Below, one piece after another: positions 8,469 through 17,259 of a stretch of DNA of 64,000 nucleotides (within the stretch, counting starts at the first letter, position 1; every line of letters begins with the position of its first letter). The position numbers were made by a program, and so were the translations under genes. The DNA comes from Acidobacteria bacterium Ga0077551 (GTDB lineage: Bacteria > Pseudomonadota > Alphaproteobacteria > Caulobacterales > Hyphomonadaceae). The notes under the pieces were generated by a model. That model was not told the origin of the DNA. It searched no databases and worked only from the letters and a program-made list of their open reading frames with translations. The stretch is from the NCBI GenBank assembly GCA_001464545.1, contig LNFC01000020.1, positions 113,694-177,693 of the forward strand, in the 5' to 3' direction.

Positions 8469-9065
8469 TTAAACCTGCGCTTCGGCCGGGCGCGCTTTCA
8501 GCGGCGACTTCAGGAAAGAGGAAGAGACAATCTCCAATCCGGGGCATCGCTTCTCGATTTCAAACAGGATCTCGCCCACCTCCCGGTCGGCGGTCGACAG
8601 TTTCAGGTAGATCTGGTCGGCGGCCCGCCGCTTGTCGCCCTTGCCGCGAAGCCCCTGGAAGAGGCCGATCACCGGGTTGGCCGTGCGCCGAACGAACTGG
8701 AGGTGGTTGAGGCCAACCACGACATGTTCGACATCCTCCCAATAATACTTGCGCCGCAGCCAGCCATACAGGCCCTCGACCCCGTGTTCGGTCAGGCGCA
8801 ATGCCGGTTGGCGCGAAAACAGGTTGAGGAAGAGGCCGATCAGGTCGATCGCCATAGCCGCGTTGACGGTGGCCATCAGGAAGATGAATCCTTGCAGCGT
8901 GCCGCGCGGCTCGGCTTCGATGAAGGCCTGGAACGGCGGGTGGTATAGCGCCAGCAGGAGCGGCGCCGCGATCAAGGCCGCCAGGAAAAGATGCGGACCA
9001 ATGTTGCCCGCCCGGGCGGTGTCACGCACGTCAAAGGGCTGGTCGAACAGGTTCATGGGCCTCAT
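8469..9065 (-). CDS. Hypothetical membrane protein with cytoplasmic C-terminal domain
   Basis: 198 residues. Two hydrophobic segments (about residues 25-42 and 60-85) precede a soluble, basic C-terminal half with LTEHGVEGLYGWLRRKYYWEDVEHV, which resembles a PH-like bacterial membrane domain in pattern only. I do not recognise a named family. ATG 9065 is used; a second in-frame ATG at 9056 is equally possible because GATGAGG sits just before it. It precedes radA on the same strand with a 53-base gap. Confidence 0.75.
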   Translation of the reverse strand: MRPMNLFDQPFDVRDTARAGNIGPHLFLAALIAAPLLLALYHPPFQAFIEAEPRGTLQGFIFLMATVNAAMAIDLIGLFLNLFSRQPALRLTEHGVEGLYGWLRRKYYWEDVEHVVVGLNHLQFVRRTANPVIGLFQGLRGKGDKRRAADQIYLKLSTADREVGEILFEIEKRCPGLEIVSSSFLKSPLKARPAEAQV

Positions 9066-9172
9066 CCCGTCTCTTGCCGATGACCCTACACGCCCAAGCT
9101 GAATCGACGCTTAAGCGGGCGACGGTCCCGATTGGCTGGCCGGGCGCGTGATAGGCCGCTACAGGGACCAGC

Positions 9173-10366
9173 ATGAAACATGTCGCGATCATCGGCGCGG
9201 GGCCTGCGGGTCTCATGGCAGCAGAAGCTGCGCTGGCGCAGGGCGCGCGGGTAGACATCTACGACGCGATGCCGAGCGCGGGACGCAAGTTCCTGATGGC
9301 GGGCAAGAGCGGGCTGAACATCACGCATTCGGAGGACGAGGCGCAGTTCCGCCAGCGCTATGATGCGCCGGATGCGCGGCTTGCGGCGATGGTGGAGGCG
9401 TTCGGGCCGTCCGAGATCGTCAAGTGGATGGCGGCGCTCGGTATCGAAGCGCATGTCGGCTCGTCGGGGCGAGTGTTTCCGATCGGGATGAAGGCCTCTC
9501 CGCTGCTGCGCCGCTGGCTGGCGCGGCTGGGGGAGGCGGGGGCGAAGTTGCACACGCGCCATCGCTGGGCGGGGTGGGATGAGGCTGGCGCGCTCACCTT
9601 CGAGACGATGACCGGGCGCGTGGCCGTCAAGGCGGACGCGGTGGTGCTTGGGCTGGGCGGCGCGAGCTGGAAGCGGCTTGGCTCGGACGGGGCGTGGGCG
9701 GATATTCTCGCCCAAAAGGGCGTGGCGCTGGAGGCTTTCGCGCCGTCGAATTGCGGGTTCATTGCGGACTGGTCGGCGAAGATGGCGGCGTATGAAGGCG
9801 CGCCGGTCAAGGGCGTTTCATTGTCCGCCAACGGACAAAGTGTGCGGGGCGATTTTGTCATCACGAAATCTGGCATCGAGAGCGGCGCGGTCTATCCGCT
9901 CGCCGCCGCGCTGCGCCGGGACCTCGCCAAGAAACGCCGGGCCATCCTGACTATCGACCTTCTTCCGGAGACGGACGAAGCCGCACTGACGGCGCGTCTC
10001 GCCGCGCAGCATCCGAAGGACTCCTTCTCCAACCGCCTGCGCAAGGCCGCCCGCATCGACGGCGCGAAGGCCGCGCTGCTGTTCGAAGTCACCAAGGGCG
10101 CGCCGCCGCGCGCCGCCGAAGGCCTCGCCCGCCTCATCAAGGCCCTGCCGCTGACGCTCACCGGCACCGCCCCGATGGACACCGCCATCTCCACATCCGG
10201 CGGCGTGCCGTGGGAGGCGTTGGGCGACGGCCTGATGCTAAAGGCTTTGCCAGGAGTTTTCTGCGCGGGCGAGATGATTGCGTGGGATGCGCCGACGGGC
10301 GGCTACCTGCTGACGGCATGTCTCGCGACGGGGCGCGTGGCGGGGCAGGCGGCGGCAATCATTTAA
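9173..10366 (+). CDS. HI0933-type FAD-dependent oxidoreductase (TIGR03862-like flavoprotein)
   Basis: 397 residues. The N-terminal GAGPAGLMAAEAAL is the FAD Rossmann loop, AGRKFLMAGKSGLNITHSE is the family hallmark of HI0933/YhiN proteins, and GEMIAWDAPTGGYLLTACLATGRVAG near the C-terminus is the second FAD-contacting motif. The physiological substrate is not established for this family. It converges on mlaF with a four-base overlap of the stop regions. Confidence 0.92.
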   Translation: MKHVAIIGAGPAGLMAAEAALAQGARVDIYDAMPSAGRKFLMAGKSGLNITHSEDEAQFRQRYDAPDARLAAMVEAFGPSEIVKWMAALGIEAHVGSSGRVFPIGMKASPLLRRWLARLGEAGAKLHTRHRWAGWDEAGALTFETMTGRVAVKADAVVLGLGGASWKRLGSDGAWADILAQKGVALEAFAPSNCGFIADWSAKMAAYEGAPVKGVSLSANGQSVRGDFVITKSGIESGAVYPLAAALRRDLAKKRRAILTIDLLPETDEAALTARLAAQHPKDSFSNRLRKAARIDGAKAALLFEVTKGAPPRAAEGLARLIKALPLTLTGTAPMDTAISTSGGVPWEALGDGLMLKALPGVFCAGEMIAWDAPTGGYLLTACLATGRVAGQAAAII

Positions 10367-11127
10367 ATCGCCGGCTGGATCGGTCCTTCGGCTCGTCCGT
10401 GTACGAACTGGTCCACGTAGGCGTTGCCGCTGTTCATCACGTCTGCCGCAGGCCCGCGCCAGATGATCTTGCCTTCGAAGAGCATGGCGATTTCGTCGGC
10501 GATCTTGCGGGCGCTGGCCATGTCGTGGGTGATCGAGACGGCGGCGGCGCCGAGGCCGCGGACCATTTCGACGATAAGGTCGTTGATGGCGTCGGCCGTG
10601 ATCGGGTCGAGGCCGGTGGTGGGTTCGTCGAAGAAGATCAGGTCCGGCTCGGAGATGATCGAGCGGGCGAGGGAGACGCGCTTCTGCATGCCGCCGGAAA
10701 TCTCGGCCGGGTAAAGCGATGCCACGTCCGAGCCCAGACGGACTTTCTTCAGGGTCTCGATGGCGCGTTCCCTGGCGTCCTTGCGTTTCGCGCCCGGCGT
10801 ATTGATCAGGCGGAAGGCGACGTTTTCCCAGACGGTCAGCGAATCGAACAGCGCGCCGGACTGGAACAGCATGCCGACCCGTGCGCGCATCTTCTCGCGC
10901 GCCTTGCCGTTCGCTTTCGTCACGTCCTCGCCGTCGAAGAAGATCCGGCCCTTGTCGGGCGTCATCAGGCCGAGCGCGTTCTTCAGCATAACCGACTTGC
11001 CCGAGCCCGAGCCGCCGATCACCACGAGGCTCTGCCCGCGCGCCACTTCCAGGTCGACGCCGCGCAGCACCTGTTTCGTCCCGAAGGATTTCTCGACGCC
11101 TTCCAGTTTCAGCAGCGGCCCGCTCAT
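10363..11127 (-). CDS. mlaF: ABC transporter ATPase, MlaF/Ttg2A type
   Basis: 254 residues with Walker A GGSGSGKSV near residue 38, ABC signature SGGMQKRV near 148, and Walker B LIFFDEPTTGLD, the arrangement of MlaF-like ATPases that power phospholipid (or Mce-type lipid) movement between the membranes. Its ATG overlaps the mlaE stop by four bases, so the two are coupled. No MlaD/MCE substrate-binding gene follows, since the next gene is convergent. Confidence 0.92.
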   Translation of the reverse strand: MSGPLLKLEGVEKSFGTKQVLRGVDLEVARGQSLVVIGGSGSGKSVMLKNALGLMTPDKGRIFFDGEDVTKANGKAREKMRARVGMLFQSGALFDSLTVWENVAFRLINTPGAKRKDARERAIETLKKVRLGSDVASLYPAEISGGMQKRVSLARSIISEPDLIFFDEPTTGLDPITADAINDLIVEMVRGLGAAAVSITHDMASARKIADEIAMLFEGKIIWRGPAADVMNSGNAYVDQFVHGRAEGPIQPAI

Positions 11128-11906
11128 AGCCCGATCTCCACGAAGAGGGTCGACAGGACATAGTTGAAGGCCAGCACGAGCACCGCCGCGCCGACCATCG
11201 AAAGCGTTGCCGCGCGGCCGACACCGGTGGCGCCCGCCTGGCTGCGGTCGCCCTGGTAGCAGCCCATGATGGCGATGATGCCGCCGAACAGCACGGCCTT
11301 GATCAGGCCGACGAGGATGTCGTCACGGGTGACGAAATCGACCGTGTTGCGCAGGTAGACGGTGGAGTCGAAGCCGAGGCCGTAGACGCTGACCAGCCAG
11401 CCGCCCATCACGCCGATGATGTTCGCCGCCATCACCAGCAGCGGCAGGGTGGCGAGGGCCGCGATTAAGCGCGGCGCATAGAGATAGCGGTAGCGCGAGG
11501 CAGAGAGCGTCTCGAGCGCATCGATCTGTTCGGTCACGCGCATCGCGCCGATCTCGGCGGCGATGCCGGCGGAAACGCGGCCCGCCAGCATCAGGCCGGT
11601 GATCGTCGCCCCCAGCTCGCGCGAGATGCCGAGCACCACGATGTTGGGCACGAACTGCTCGGCGCCGTAACGGCTGCCGCCTTCGTAGATGTTGAGGGCG
11701 AGGGCGGCGCCGATGAACACGGCGGCGAGGCCGACGACAGGCAGGGAATAGAACCCGATCCGCACCATCTGGCGCAGGATCTCCCCGCCATACCAGCGCG
11801 GGGTGACCGCCGCGATCTTCACGCGGCCGGCGAACACGGCCAGCCGGCCGATCTCGGCGAACAGGCCCAGCGTGATGCGGCCGACAAGTTGCAAAGGGTT
11901 CGCCAT
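11124..11906 (-). CDS. mlaE: MlaE family lipid ABC permease
   Basis: 260 residues. Several membrane helices and the family signature LGISRELGATITGLMLAGRVSAGIAAEIG around residues 95-125, plus RMVRIGFYSLPVV near residue 45, identify an MlaE-type permease of the inner membrane. It lies eight bases after alr and overlaps mlaF, so alr-mlaE-mlaF form one transcription unit. The partner MCE protein must be encoded elsewhere. Confidence 0.93.
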   Translation of the reverse strand: MANPLQLVGRITLGLFAEIGRLAVFAGRVKIAAVTPRWYGGEILRQMVRIGFYSLPVVGLAAVFIGAALALNIYEGGSRYGAEQFVPNIVVLGISRELGATITGLMLAGRVSAGIAAEIGAMRVTEQIDALETLSASRYRYLYAPRLIAALATLPLLVMAANIIGVMGGWLVSVYGLGFDSTVYLRNTVDFVTRDDILVGLIKAVLFGGIIAIMGCYQGDRSQAGATGVGRAATLSMVGAAVLVLAFNYVLSTLFVEIGL

Positions 11907-11914
11907 GATCGGCC

Positions 11915-12970
11915 TCAGCGATAGTTGCGTTGCACGCGGGGGCCAAGCCCTGTCAGCAGCTCATAGCCGAGGGTGCCGCAGGCGGCTGCCTGCGCTTCAA
12001 GTTTGGCGTGCTCGCCGAGGAATTCAACACGTGCGCCGGGCTTTATCGCTTTCGGTCCGTCGGTGATGTCCAGGGTCACCAGATCCATCGAGATCCGCCC
12101 GGCAACCGGGCAGGCGACGCCGTCCACCCAGCCTTTCAGCTTGCCGGACCCGCTGCGCATCAGGCCGTCGGCATAGCCGATGGCGCAGGTTGCGAGCAGC
12201 CGGTCCTCGGTCAGCGAATGGGTCGCGCCATAGCCGACGGTGGTATCCTTGGCGCCCTTGAAAACATTGATGATCGTGGCTTCCAGGATGACGCCGGTCT
12301 TCAGCTGCACGTTGGCGGGCGGGGTGGTGCCGCCGTAGAGGGCGAGGCCGGGCCGGGTCAGGTCGAAGCCGTAATTCTTGCCGAGGAAGCAGCCGGACGA
12401 GTTCGCAAGGCTGGCGGGCGTGTCCGGGAACGCGTCGGCGACATCCTCGAAGGCCCGGCGCTGCTGCAGGTTCATCGGGTTTTGCGGCTCGTCGGCGCAG
12501 GCGAGGTGGCTCATCACCAGCACGGGGGCGAGGCGGCGGATGGCGGTTGCCTCGGTGTCGATCAGCGCGGGGCTCAGGCCCAGCCGGTTCATGCCGGTGT
12601 CGACATGGATGGCGCAGGTGCCGCGCGGGGCGGTGGACCAGAGTTTCAGGTGCAGTTCGCTGGAGAGGACGGCGGTGAGTTCGGCGTCGCGGTAGGCGGC
12701 CAGTTCGCCGCGCATCGGGCCGTTCAGCACGAAGATGCGGGGGCCTTTGCCGACCACCTTGCGCAGGGCTGTGCCTTCATCGAGGTAGGCGACGAAAAAG
12801 GTCTGGCACCCGGCGGTCTTCAGCGCCTTGGCAATCTTGGCGGCGCCGAGGCCGTAAGCATCCGCCTTCACGACGGCCGCCGTCGTCGCCCCCGGATGCA
12901 GGGCATCAAGGGTGCGCCAGTTGTCCACGATATTGGACGTCAGCACGGTTGCGCGGGGGAGGAAGCTCAT
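11915..12970 (-). CDS. alr: Alanine racemase
   Basis: PLP enzyme making D-alanine for peptidoglycan. 351 residues. VVKADAYGLG near residue 33 holds the PLP lysine, HVDTGMNRLG near 122 and the C-terminal catalytic-Tyr region VGYGATHSL (near 237) are conserved, and the end GYELLTGLGPRVQR is typical. Starts at ATG 12970. It leads the alr-mlaE-mlaF unit, tying cell-wall precursor synthesis to envelope lipid transport by position. Confidence 0.95.
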   Translation of the reverse strand: MSFLPRATVLTSNIVDNWRTLDALHPGATTAAVVKADAYGLGAAKIAKALKTAGCQTFFVAYLDEGTALRKVVGKGPRIFVLNGPMRGELAAYRDAELTAVLSSELHLKLWSTAPRGTCAIHVDTGMNRLGLSPALIDTEATAIRRLAPVLVMSHLACADEPQNPMNLQQRRAFEDVADAFPDTPASLANSSGCFLGKNYGFDLTRPGLALYGGTTPPANVQLKTGVILEATIINVFKGAKDTTVGYGATHSLTEDRLLATCAIGYADGLMRSGSGKLKGWVDGVACPVAGRISMDLVTLDITDGPKAIKPGARVEFLGEHAKLEAQAAACGTLGYELLTGLGPRVQRNYR

Positions 12971-13012
12971 GGGATCAAGGGCTAGGCGAGATTGCGGGCA
13001 ATGTCATCCCGG

Positions 13013-14467
13013 CTATTTCCGGCCCTCGTGATGGGCCACCCAGGCTGTGCCTTTCATGTTCCAGACGGGCGTGAAGAACACCATCCAGACAATCAGCAGG
13101 ATCATCCCGCCGGCCGGGACGACGGCGATCTTCTGCGGCCCGAACCAGTCCACCAGCGCGCCCATCAGGGCGGCGCCGAACGGCGCGCCGGCCATGAAGC
13201 CCAGCTGGTAGATCGACAGCACGCGCGCCAGTTTTTCCTTCGGCGCCGAGTCCTGCACGATCGAGCGGCTCATCGCGATCGAGATGCCGGCGGCGAGGCC
13301 CCAGACGAACACGATGCCGAGGAACATCCAGTGCGGCACGGTGCCCATCATCATCAGGATGCTGGCCGAGGCGACGAACTGGGCGACCAGCAGCAGGCGG
13401 CCCTGCCGCTTGATCCGCTTGAACACGGCCAGGACGGCGGAGGAGACGAAGGCGCCCATCCAGAAGGTCACGAACATGTCCCGGATGCCGGACGAGCCGA
13501 AATGGTAGACATCCCGGTTGATGATCGGCAGCACCACCAGGAAGGAGCCGATGACGAATACGCCGACGCCGAACATCAGCGTCGTCATCGCCCAGAGCTT
13601 GGGGTCGGCGCGAACGGCGCGCAGTCCGTCGAGGATGGCGCTCAGGGTCGAGCCGGGGCCCTTGCCGCTGGATTTGATCGGGCGTCCGCGCGCCAGCATC
13701 AGGGCAAAGCCTGCGCCGCTCGCCAGCGCCGCGCCCTGCGCGATCAGCAGCGCTTCGGCGGAAATCGGCCCGATGCTGAACCCGCCCAGCCAGGCGGGCA
13801 TCCGGGTCGCCTTGTCGGCATAGCCCGCCAGGATGAGGCCGGCGATCTGCGCGAGGAACTGGGCCATCGTCGCCAGCGTGACCCCGAGCTGAAGGGTCAC
13901 GCCCGATCCCACCCGGCTGCGGCGCGAGACGACTTCGTTCACGATGGAATCGCGCGCAGGCATCATGAAGGCGCCAATGGTGCCGATGGCGAGGGCATAG
14001 ACGATCATCGCCGGGTAGGTGAGCTGGCCGCGGGCGATGGCGAAGGCGAGGAACATGGCGGGCACCGCCGCCAGAAGGTGCAGGAGGATCAGGAGGCGGC
14101 GTCCGTCGGCGCGCTCGGCCACGACGCCGCCGATCAGCAGGAAGATCACCGAGGGCAGGGACAGCGCCATGTTGGCGAGGCCCAGGGCCAGGCCGTCGAG
14201 GTGGAGGTGGTCGCGTCCGGTGATCAGGTAGGGAAACAGCACCAGCTGCAGGCCGAAGGCCATGAACCAGCTGCACTGGACGGCCAGATAGGCCGGCAAC
14301 TCGATTTTCACCCCGCGGCGCAGGCGTTTGGCGCGCCAGTGGTTGGCGCTGACGATAAAGCTGGCGCCGGCGCCCAGCGCTTCGCTGAGGCCGCTGACGG
14401 GCGAGGTCACGCTTTCGGAGGCCTGTTCGGCCATGTCGTCGACAATCTTGTCGATGTCGCCGCTCAT
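13013..14467 (-). CDS. MFS transporter (12-helix)
   Basis: 484 residues. An acidic cytoplasmic N-terminal extension of about 45 residues is followed by the membrane core starting near RRGVKIELPAYLAVQ. Loop motifs ERADGRRLLI (between helices 2 and 3) and ARDSIVNEVVSRRSRVGSG are typical of the EntS-like MFS_3 branch, which often exports small molecules. Substrate unknown. ATG 14467 is chosen over an upstream TTG because GGGAG lies nine bases before it. A 7-bp stem hairpin (14478-14496) covers this ribosome-binding region. Confidence 0.88.
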   Translation of the reverse strand: MSGDIDKIVDDMAEQASESVTSPVSGLSEALGAGASFIVSANHWRAKRLRRGVKIELPAYLAVQCSWFMAFGLQLVLFPYLITGRDHLHLDGLALGLANMALSLPSVIFLLIGGVVAERADGRRLLILLHLLAAVPAMFLAFAIARGQLTYPAMIVYALAIGTIGAFMMPARDSIVNEVVSRRSRVGSGVTLQLGVTLATMAQFLAQIAGLILAGYADKATRMPAWLGGFSIGPISAEALLIAQGAALASGAGFALMLARGRPIKSSGKGPGSTLSAILDGLRAVRADPKLWAMTTLMFGVGVFVIGSFLVVLPIINRDVYHFGSSGIRDMFVTFWMGAFVSSAVLAVFKRIKRQGRLLLVAQFVASASILMMMGTVPHWMFLGIVFVWGLAAGISIAMSRSIVQDSAPKEKLARVLSIYQLGFMAGAPFGAALMGALVDWFGPQKIAVVPAGGMILLIVWMVFFTPVWNMKGTAWVAHHEGRK

Positions 14468-14477
14468 CAAGGTACGC

Positions 14478-14496
14478 TCCCGCCACTGCGGCGGGA
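14478..14496 (-). promoter_or_regulatory. Hairpin over the MFS ribosome-binding region
   Basis: TCCCGCC and GGCGGGA form a perfect 7-bp stem with a five-base loop, ending about ten bases before the MFS start codon on the leftward strand. Part of the candidate Shine-Dalgarno sequence lies in the stem, so translation could depend on its opening. The structure is seen directly; the role is inference. Confidence 0.4.
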
Positions 14497-14620
14497 CAAT
14501 AGGTAGGCCGGCCCGCCAAGGAAAGGGGCCACGCCCCCGTTGGGGTAAGAGTGCGTGAACTACCCTTGTGGTTGCGCTGGAACGGGCCTGCCGCTAGGCT
14601 TCAGTATCGGCATGGGCGTC

Positions 14621-14635
14621 CGAGGAGGCTCCTCG
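14621..14635 (+). promoter_or_regulatory. Palindrome containing the Shine-Dalgarno of the 149-residue membrane protein
   Basis: CGAGGAGGCTCCTCG is a perfect 15-base palindrome centred on 14628 that contains the GGAGG ribosome-binding site, one base before the ATG at 14637. It may be an operator or, as RNA, a short stem (CGAGG/CCTCG with a five-base loop) hiding the site. Function is inferred. Confidence 0.4.
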
Positions 14636-14636
14636 C

Positions 14637-15086
14637 ATGAGCGCATTTCGTGTGGCTGCCAGCTGGCTGCTGGCCATCGGCCTTGCCGTTTTCTTCCTGC
14701 ACGTCACGCTCCATCCCTGGCCGGATCCCGTGCCCGGCTACGTGAAACTGTATGATGCGCCGGGCGAAAACCTCCTGTTTGCGGCCCTCGCCGAAGGATC
14801 GGGTGTCTCGATTTTCGAGCCGGCGGGGCGGTTTGTGTCGGCCATCATCGAGCTGCTTGTGGCGCTGATGCTGCTGGTTCCGCTGAGCCGCCGGTTCGGG
14901 GCGGCCCTGTCCGTCATCATCCTCGGCGCCGGCGTGGCGCTCCACCTGTCGCCCTGGATGGACCGGGAGATCGCCCTGCCGGAAGGCGGCACCGACGGGG
15001 GAACCCATTTTCTCGTTTACGTGATCTTCCTCGCCCTCGCCCTGCTCCTTCTGGTGGTGCATCCCGGAAGCCGGAACCGGTTCTGA
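14637..15086 (+). CDS. Small integral membrane protein (DoxX/MauE-like layout)
   Basis: 149 residues with four hydrophobic helices (about 7-25, 61-82, 86-105 and 122-142) separated by short loops, an arrangement shared with DoxX-like proteins. No catalytic or metal motif is evident. The start ATG has GGAGG nine bases upstream inside a palindrome. Divergent from the MFS gene. Function unknown; the DoxX comparison rests on topology only. Confidence 0.7.
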   Translation: MSAFRVAASWLLAIGLAVFFLHVTLHPWPDPVPGYVKLYDAPGENLLFAALAEGSGVSIFEPAGRFVSAIIELLVALMLLVPLSRRFGAALSVIILGAGVALHLSPWMDREIALPEGGTDGGTHFLVYVIFLALALLLLVVHPGSRNRF

Positions 15087-15176
15087 CCGGCAGAAAAACA
15101 AACGGGAATTAAGGCCGGTCCACGTCTCGTTAACTGTTGGCTGCGAGATTCCGTCAGTTACGGCGGGCCTGTCCAC

Positions 15177-16379
15177 ATGAGCGAATCGTCTCAGTCCTCT
15201 GCGCCCAAGCCGCAAAGCGCGGCCCAGGATGCGCTGGTACGGCGTCTGATCGACGTCGTTGCGATGCCGGGATCACGCATCCCGCCGCAGGACCGTGCGA
15301 TGGCGGGCGACATCCTCCTCGACATGCTGCTGCACGTCACGGACCGCGAACGCTATCTCTGCGCCTCGCGCCTCGCGGTCTGCCGCGACGCGCCGCGCCG
15401 CATCCTGCGCTATCTCGCCCAGTGCTCTTTCACGGTGGCCCGGCCATTGCTGGAAGAAAGCGACGCGTTCGATGCCTGCGACCTCGTCGAGATAGTCCAG
15501 AACGGCACTGCCGAGCACCGTTCGGTGATTGCGCGCCGCCGCAACCTCTGTGTCTCGGTCACCGCCAGCCTTGTGCAGGTGGGCGAACCGCATATCGTGC
15601 GCGAAGTGCTGGCGAACCGGAACGCCCCGCTGTCGGAAGCGACCTTTGATCGCCTGATCGCCTTGTCGCGGGAAGAGCCTTCCCTCTGCCCCGTGCTCGC
15701 CGAACGGATCGAACTGCGCGCTTCACATGCCATGGCGATGTTCTGGTGGGCCGACAGCGCGACCCGCCGAAAAATACTGACACGCCATGCGTCGGAACGC
15801 TCCGAAATGATCGCGATCTGCCGGGATGTCTTTGAAATGGCCGCCGCCGAGGGCTGGTCCGACCCGGTCAGCCGCAAGGCCCTGCAACTGATCGAGCGGC
15901 GCCAGCGCAATCGCGGCGCCATCGAGCGCAGCCCCTACGACAGTCTCGAAGGCGCCGTCACCGCAGCCGCCGCCAGCGGCATCGACGGGGAACTCGTGCA
16001 GGAAATCGGCTACCTCGCCGGCATCAAGCCCGTCACCGCCGCCAAGATCCTCTCCGATCCAGGCGGCGAGGGCCTCGCGGTGCTCTGCAAATCGACCGGG
16101 CTGAAGCGCGAATATGTGCGGATGATGTGGACCGCGCTGCGCCGCCCCATCGAAGACGCGCCCGGAGAGCTCAATCCGGTGTTCGCGAATGTCGCCGAAA
16201 CCTACGAAGTCCTGTCGGTCGCCAAGGCCCAGACGACCCTGCGATACTGGAACTGGTCGCTGTCATCGGCCTACTCGCCGGGCGGCCTGCGCCAGGCCCA
16301 GGACATGGGCACCCCGGCGAATGAAGAAATGGAGTACTCCACCTCGCAGCGCACGGCCAGGCTGGTTTTCGGAAATTAG
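15177..16379 (+). CDS. DUF2336 domain-containing protein
   Basis: 400 residues, helical, without membrane segments. The spaced Leu/Ala/Arg pattern and segments such as REVLANRNAPLSEATFDRL and LVQEIGYLAGIKPVTAAKILSDPGGEGL match DUF2336, a family largely confined to Alphaproteobacteria and often built from HEAT-like repeats. No enzymatic motif is visible. It starts at ATG 15177 and sits 92 bases before the antiporter operon on the same strand; a functional link is possible but unsupported. Confidence 0.85.
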   Translation: MSESSQSSAPKPQSAAQDALVRRLIDVVAMPGSRIPPQDRAMAGDILLDMLLHVTDRERYLCASRLAVCRDAPRRILRYLAQCSFTVARPLLEESDAFDACDLVEIVQNGTAEHRSVIARRRNLCVSVTASLVQVGEPHIVREVLANRNAPLSEATFDRLIALSREEPSLCPVLAERIELRASHAMAMFWWADSATRRKILTRHASERSEMIAICRDVFEMAAAEGWSDPVSRKALQLIERRQRNRGAIERSPYDSLEGAVTAAAASGIDGELVQEIGYLAGIKPVTAAKILSDPGGEGLAVLCKSTGLKREYVRMMWTALRRPIEDAPGELNPVFANVAETYEVLSVAKAQTTLRYWNWSLSSAYSPGGLRQAQDMGTPANEEMEYSTSQRTARLVFGN

Positions 16380-16471
16380 GTCGCGCTTCGGCGAAACAGG
16401 CTTTTCAATTCCGGCTCAGGCCTTTAGGTCAGGCGTTCACCAAACGGGACTGATCCAGGAACAGGGGCGCT

Positions 16472-16960
16472 GTGGCGTACTTACTCGGAATTTTCTTCGC
16501 GATCCTCGCGTTCTGGATGGGCAACTCCGGCTATTACAAGCCGCTGATGCTCGGTTTTGCAGCGCTGTCCATCACGGTCACGCTGTTCGCCTGCGCGCGC
16601 ATGCAGCTGATCGACCGGGAAGGCGCGCCTTATGTCCGTCTCTTCGGCTGGCTTGCCTACTATCCCTGGCTGACCTGGGAAGTGATCAAGTCCAACTGGG
16701 TGATCATCAAGGCCTGCCTGCGCGCGGATCTCGATATCCATCCCGCGCTGGTGAAGATCAAGACGGTGTGCAAGTCGGATCTAGCGAAGGTGACGTTCGC
16801 AAACTCCATCACGCTGACGCCCGGCACTGTCACGGTCGAGATCGAGGGCGACAAGCTGCTGGTACACGGTCTGTATGAAGCCAGCACCGTGCCTGAAGCC
16901 TTCCTCGAGATGGACCGCCGCTGTGCCCGTGCGGCTGACCCGGCAGAGAAACGCGCATGA
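16472..16960 (+). CDS. mrpE: Na+/H+ antiporter subunit E (MrpE/MnhE)
   Basis: 162 residues, the family's size. N-terminal hydrophobic helices, then the typical WEVIKSNWVIIKACL segment near residue 69 and a soluble C-terminal part with SITLTPGTVTVEIEGD, the MrpE hallmark, and the closing EMDRR. Starts with GTG 16472 after an AGGGG ribosome-binding site. First gene of a ten-gene unit in which each gene overlaps or nearly touches the next. Confidence 0.95.
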   Translation: MAYLLGIFFAILAFWMGNSGYYKPLMLGFAALSITVTLFACARMQLIDREGAPYVRLFGWLAYYPWLTWEVIKSNWVIIKACLRADLDIHPALVKIKTVCKSDLAKVTFANSITLTPGTVTVEIEGDKLLVHGLYEASTVPEAFLEMDRRCARAADPAEKRA

Positions 16961-17259
16961 CACTTGCCGCGCTCTTCGCCGTCCTTGTCGGGATGTGTCT
17001 CCTGCTCGTGCGCGCCCTTCTCGGGCCGACACTTTATGACCGCGTGCTTGCAGTAAATTCCTTCGGTACAAAGACCGTTTTGCTCCTCGGCCTGCTCGGC
17101 TTCGTTATGGGCCGTCCTGACTTTCTGGACATTGCGATCCTCTACACCCTGATCAACTTCGTCTCGACCATCGCGGTCCTCAAATTCTTCCGATACCGCT
17201 CCTTCCAGGTGCCGCTCGCGCGCCGCGGGGACGGCATCTCGAACGGAGGCGACAACTGA
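16957..17259 (+). CDS. mrpF: Na+/H+ antiporter subunit F (MrpF/MnhF)
   Basis: 100 residues with three helices. RALLGPTLYDRVLAVNSFGTK (residues 24-44) and the following FLDIAILYTLINFVSTIAVLKF are diagnostic for MrpF. ATG overlaps the mrpE stop by four bases (ATGA), and its own stop overlaps mrpG by one base, so it is translationally coupled on both sides. Confidence 0.95.
   Translation: MTLAALFAVLVGMCLLLVRALLGPTLYDRVLAVNSFGTKTVLLLGLLGFVMGRPDFLDIAILYTLINFVSTIAVLKFFRYRSFQVPLARRGDGISNGGDN

Noticed and set aside
14468..14620. Possible tRNA in the MFS/membrane protein gap
   Set aside because: No cloverleaf with acceptor stem, T-loop TTC and anticodon stem could be drawn; the only structure is the two short hairpins.
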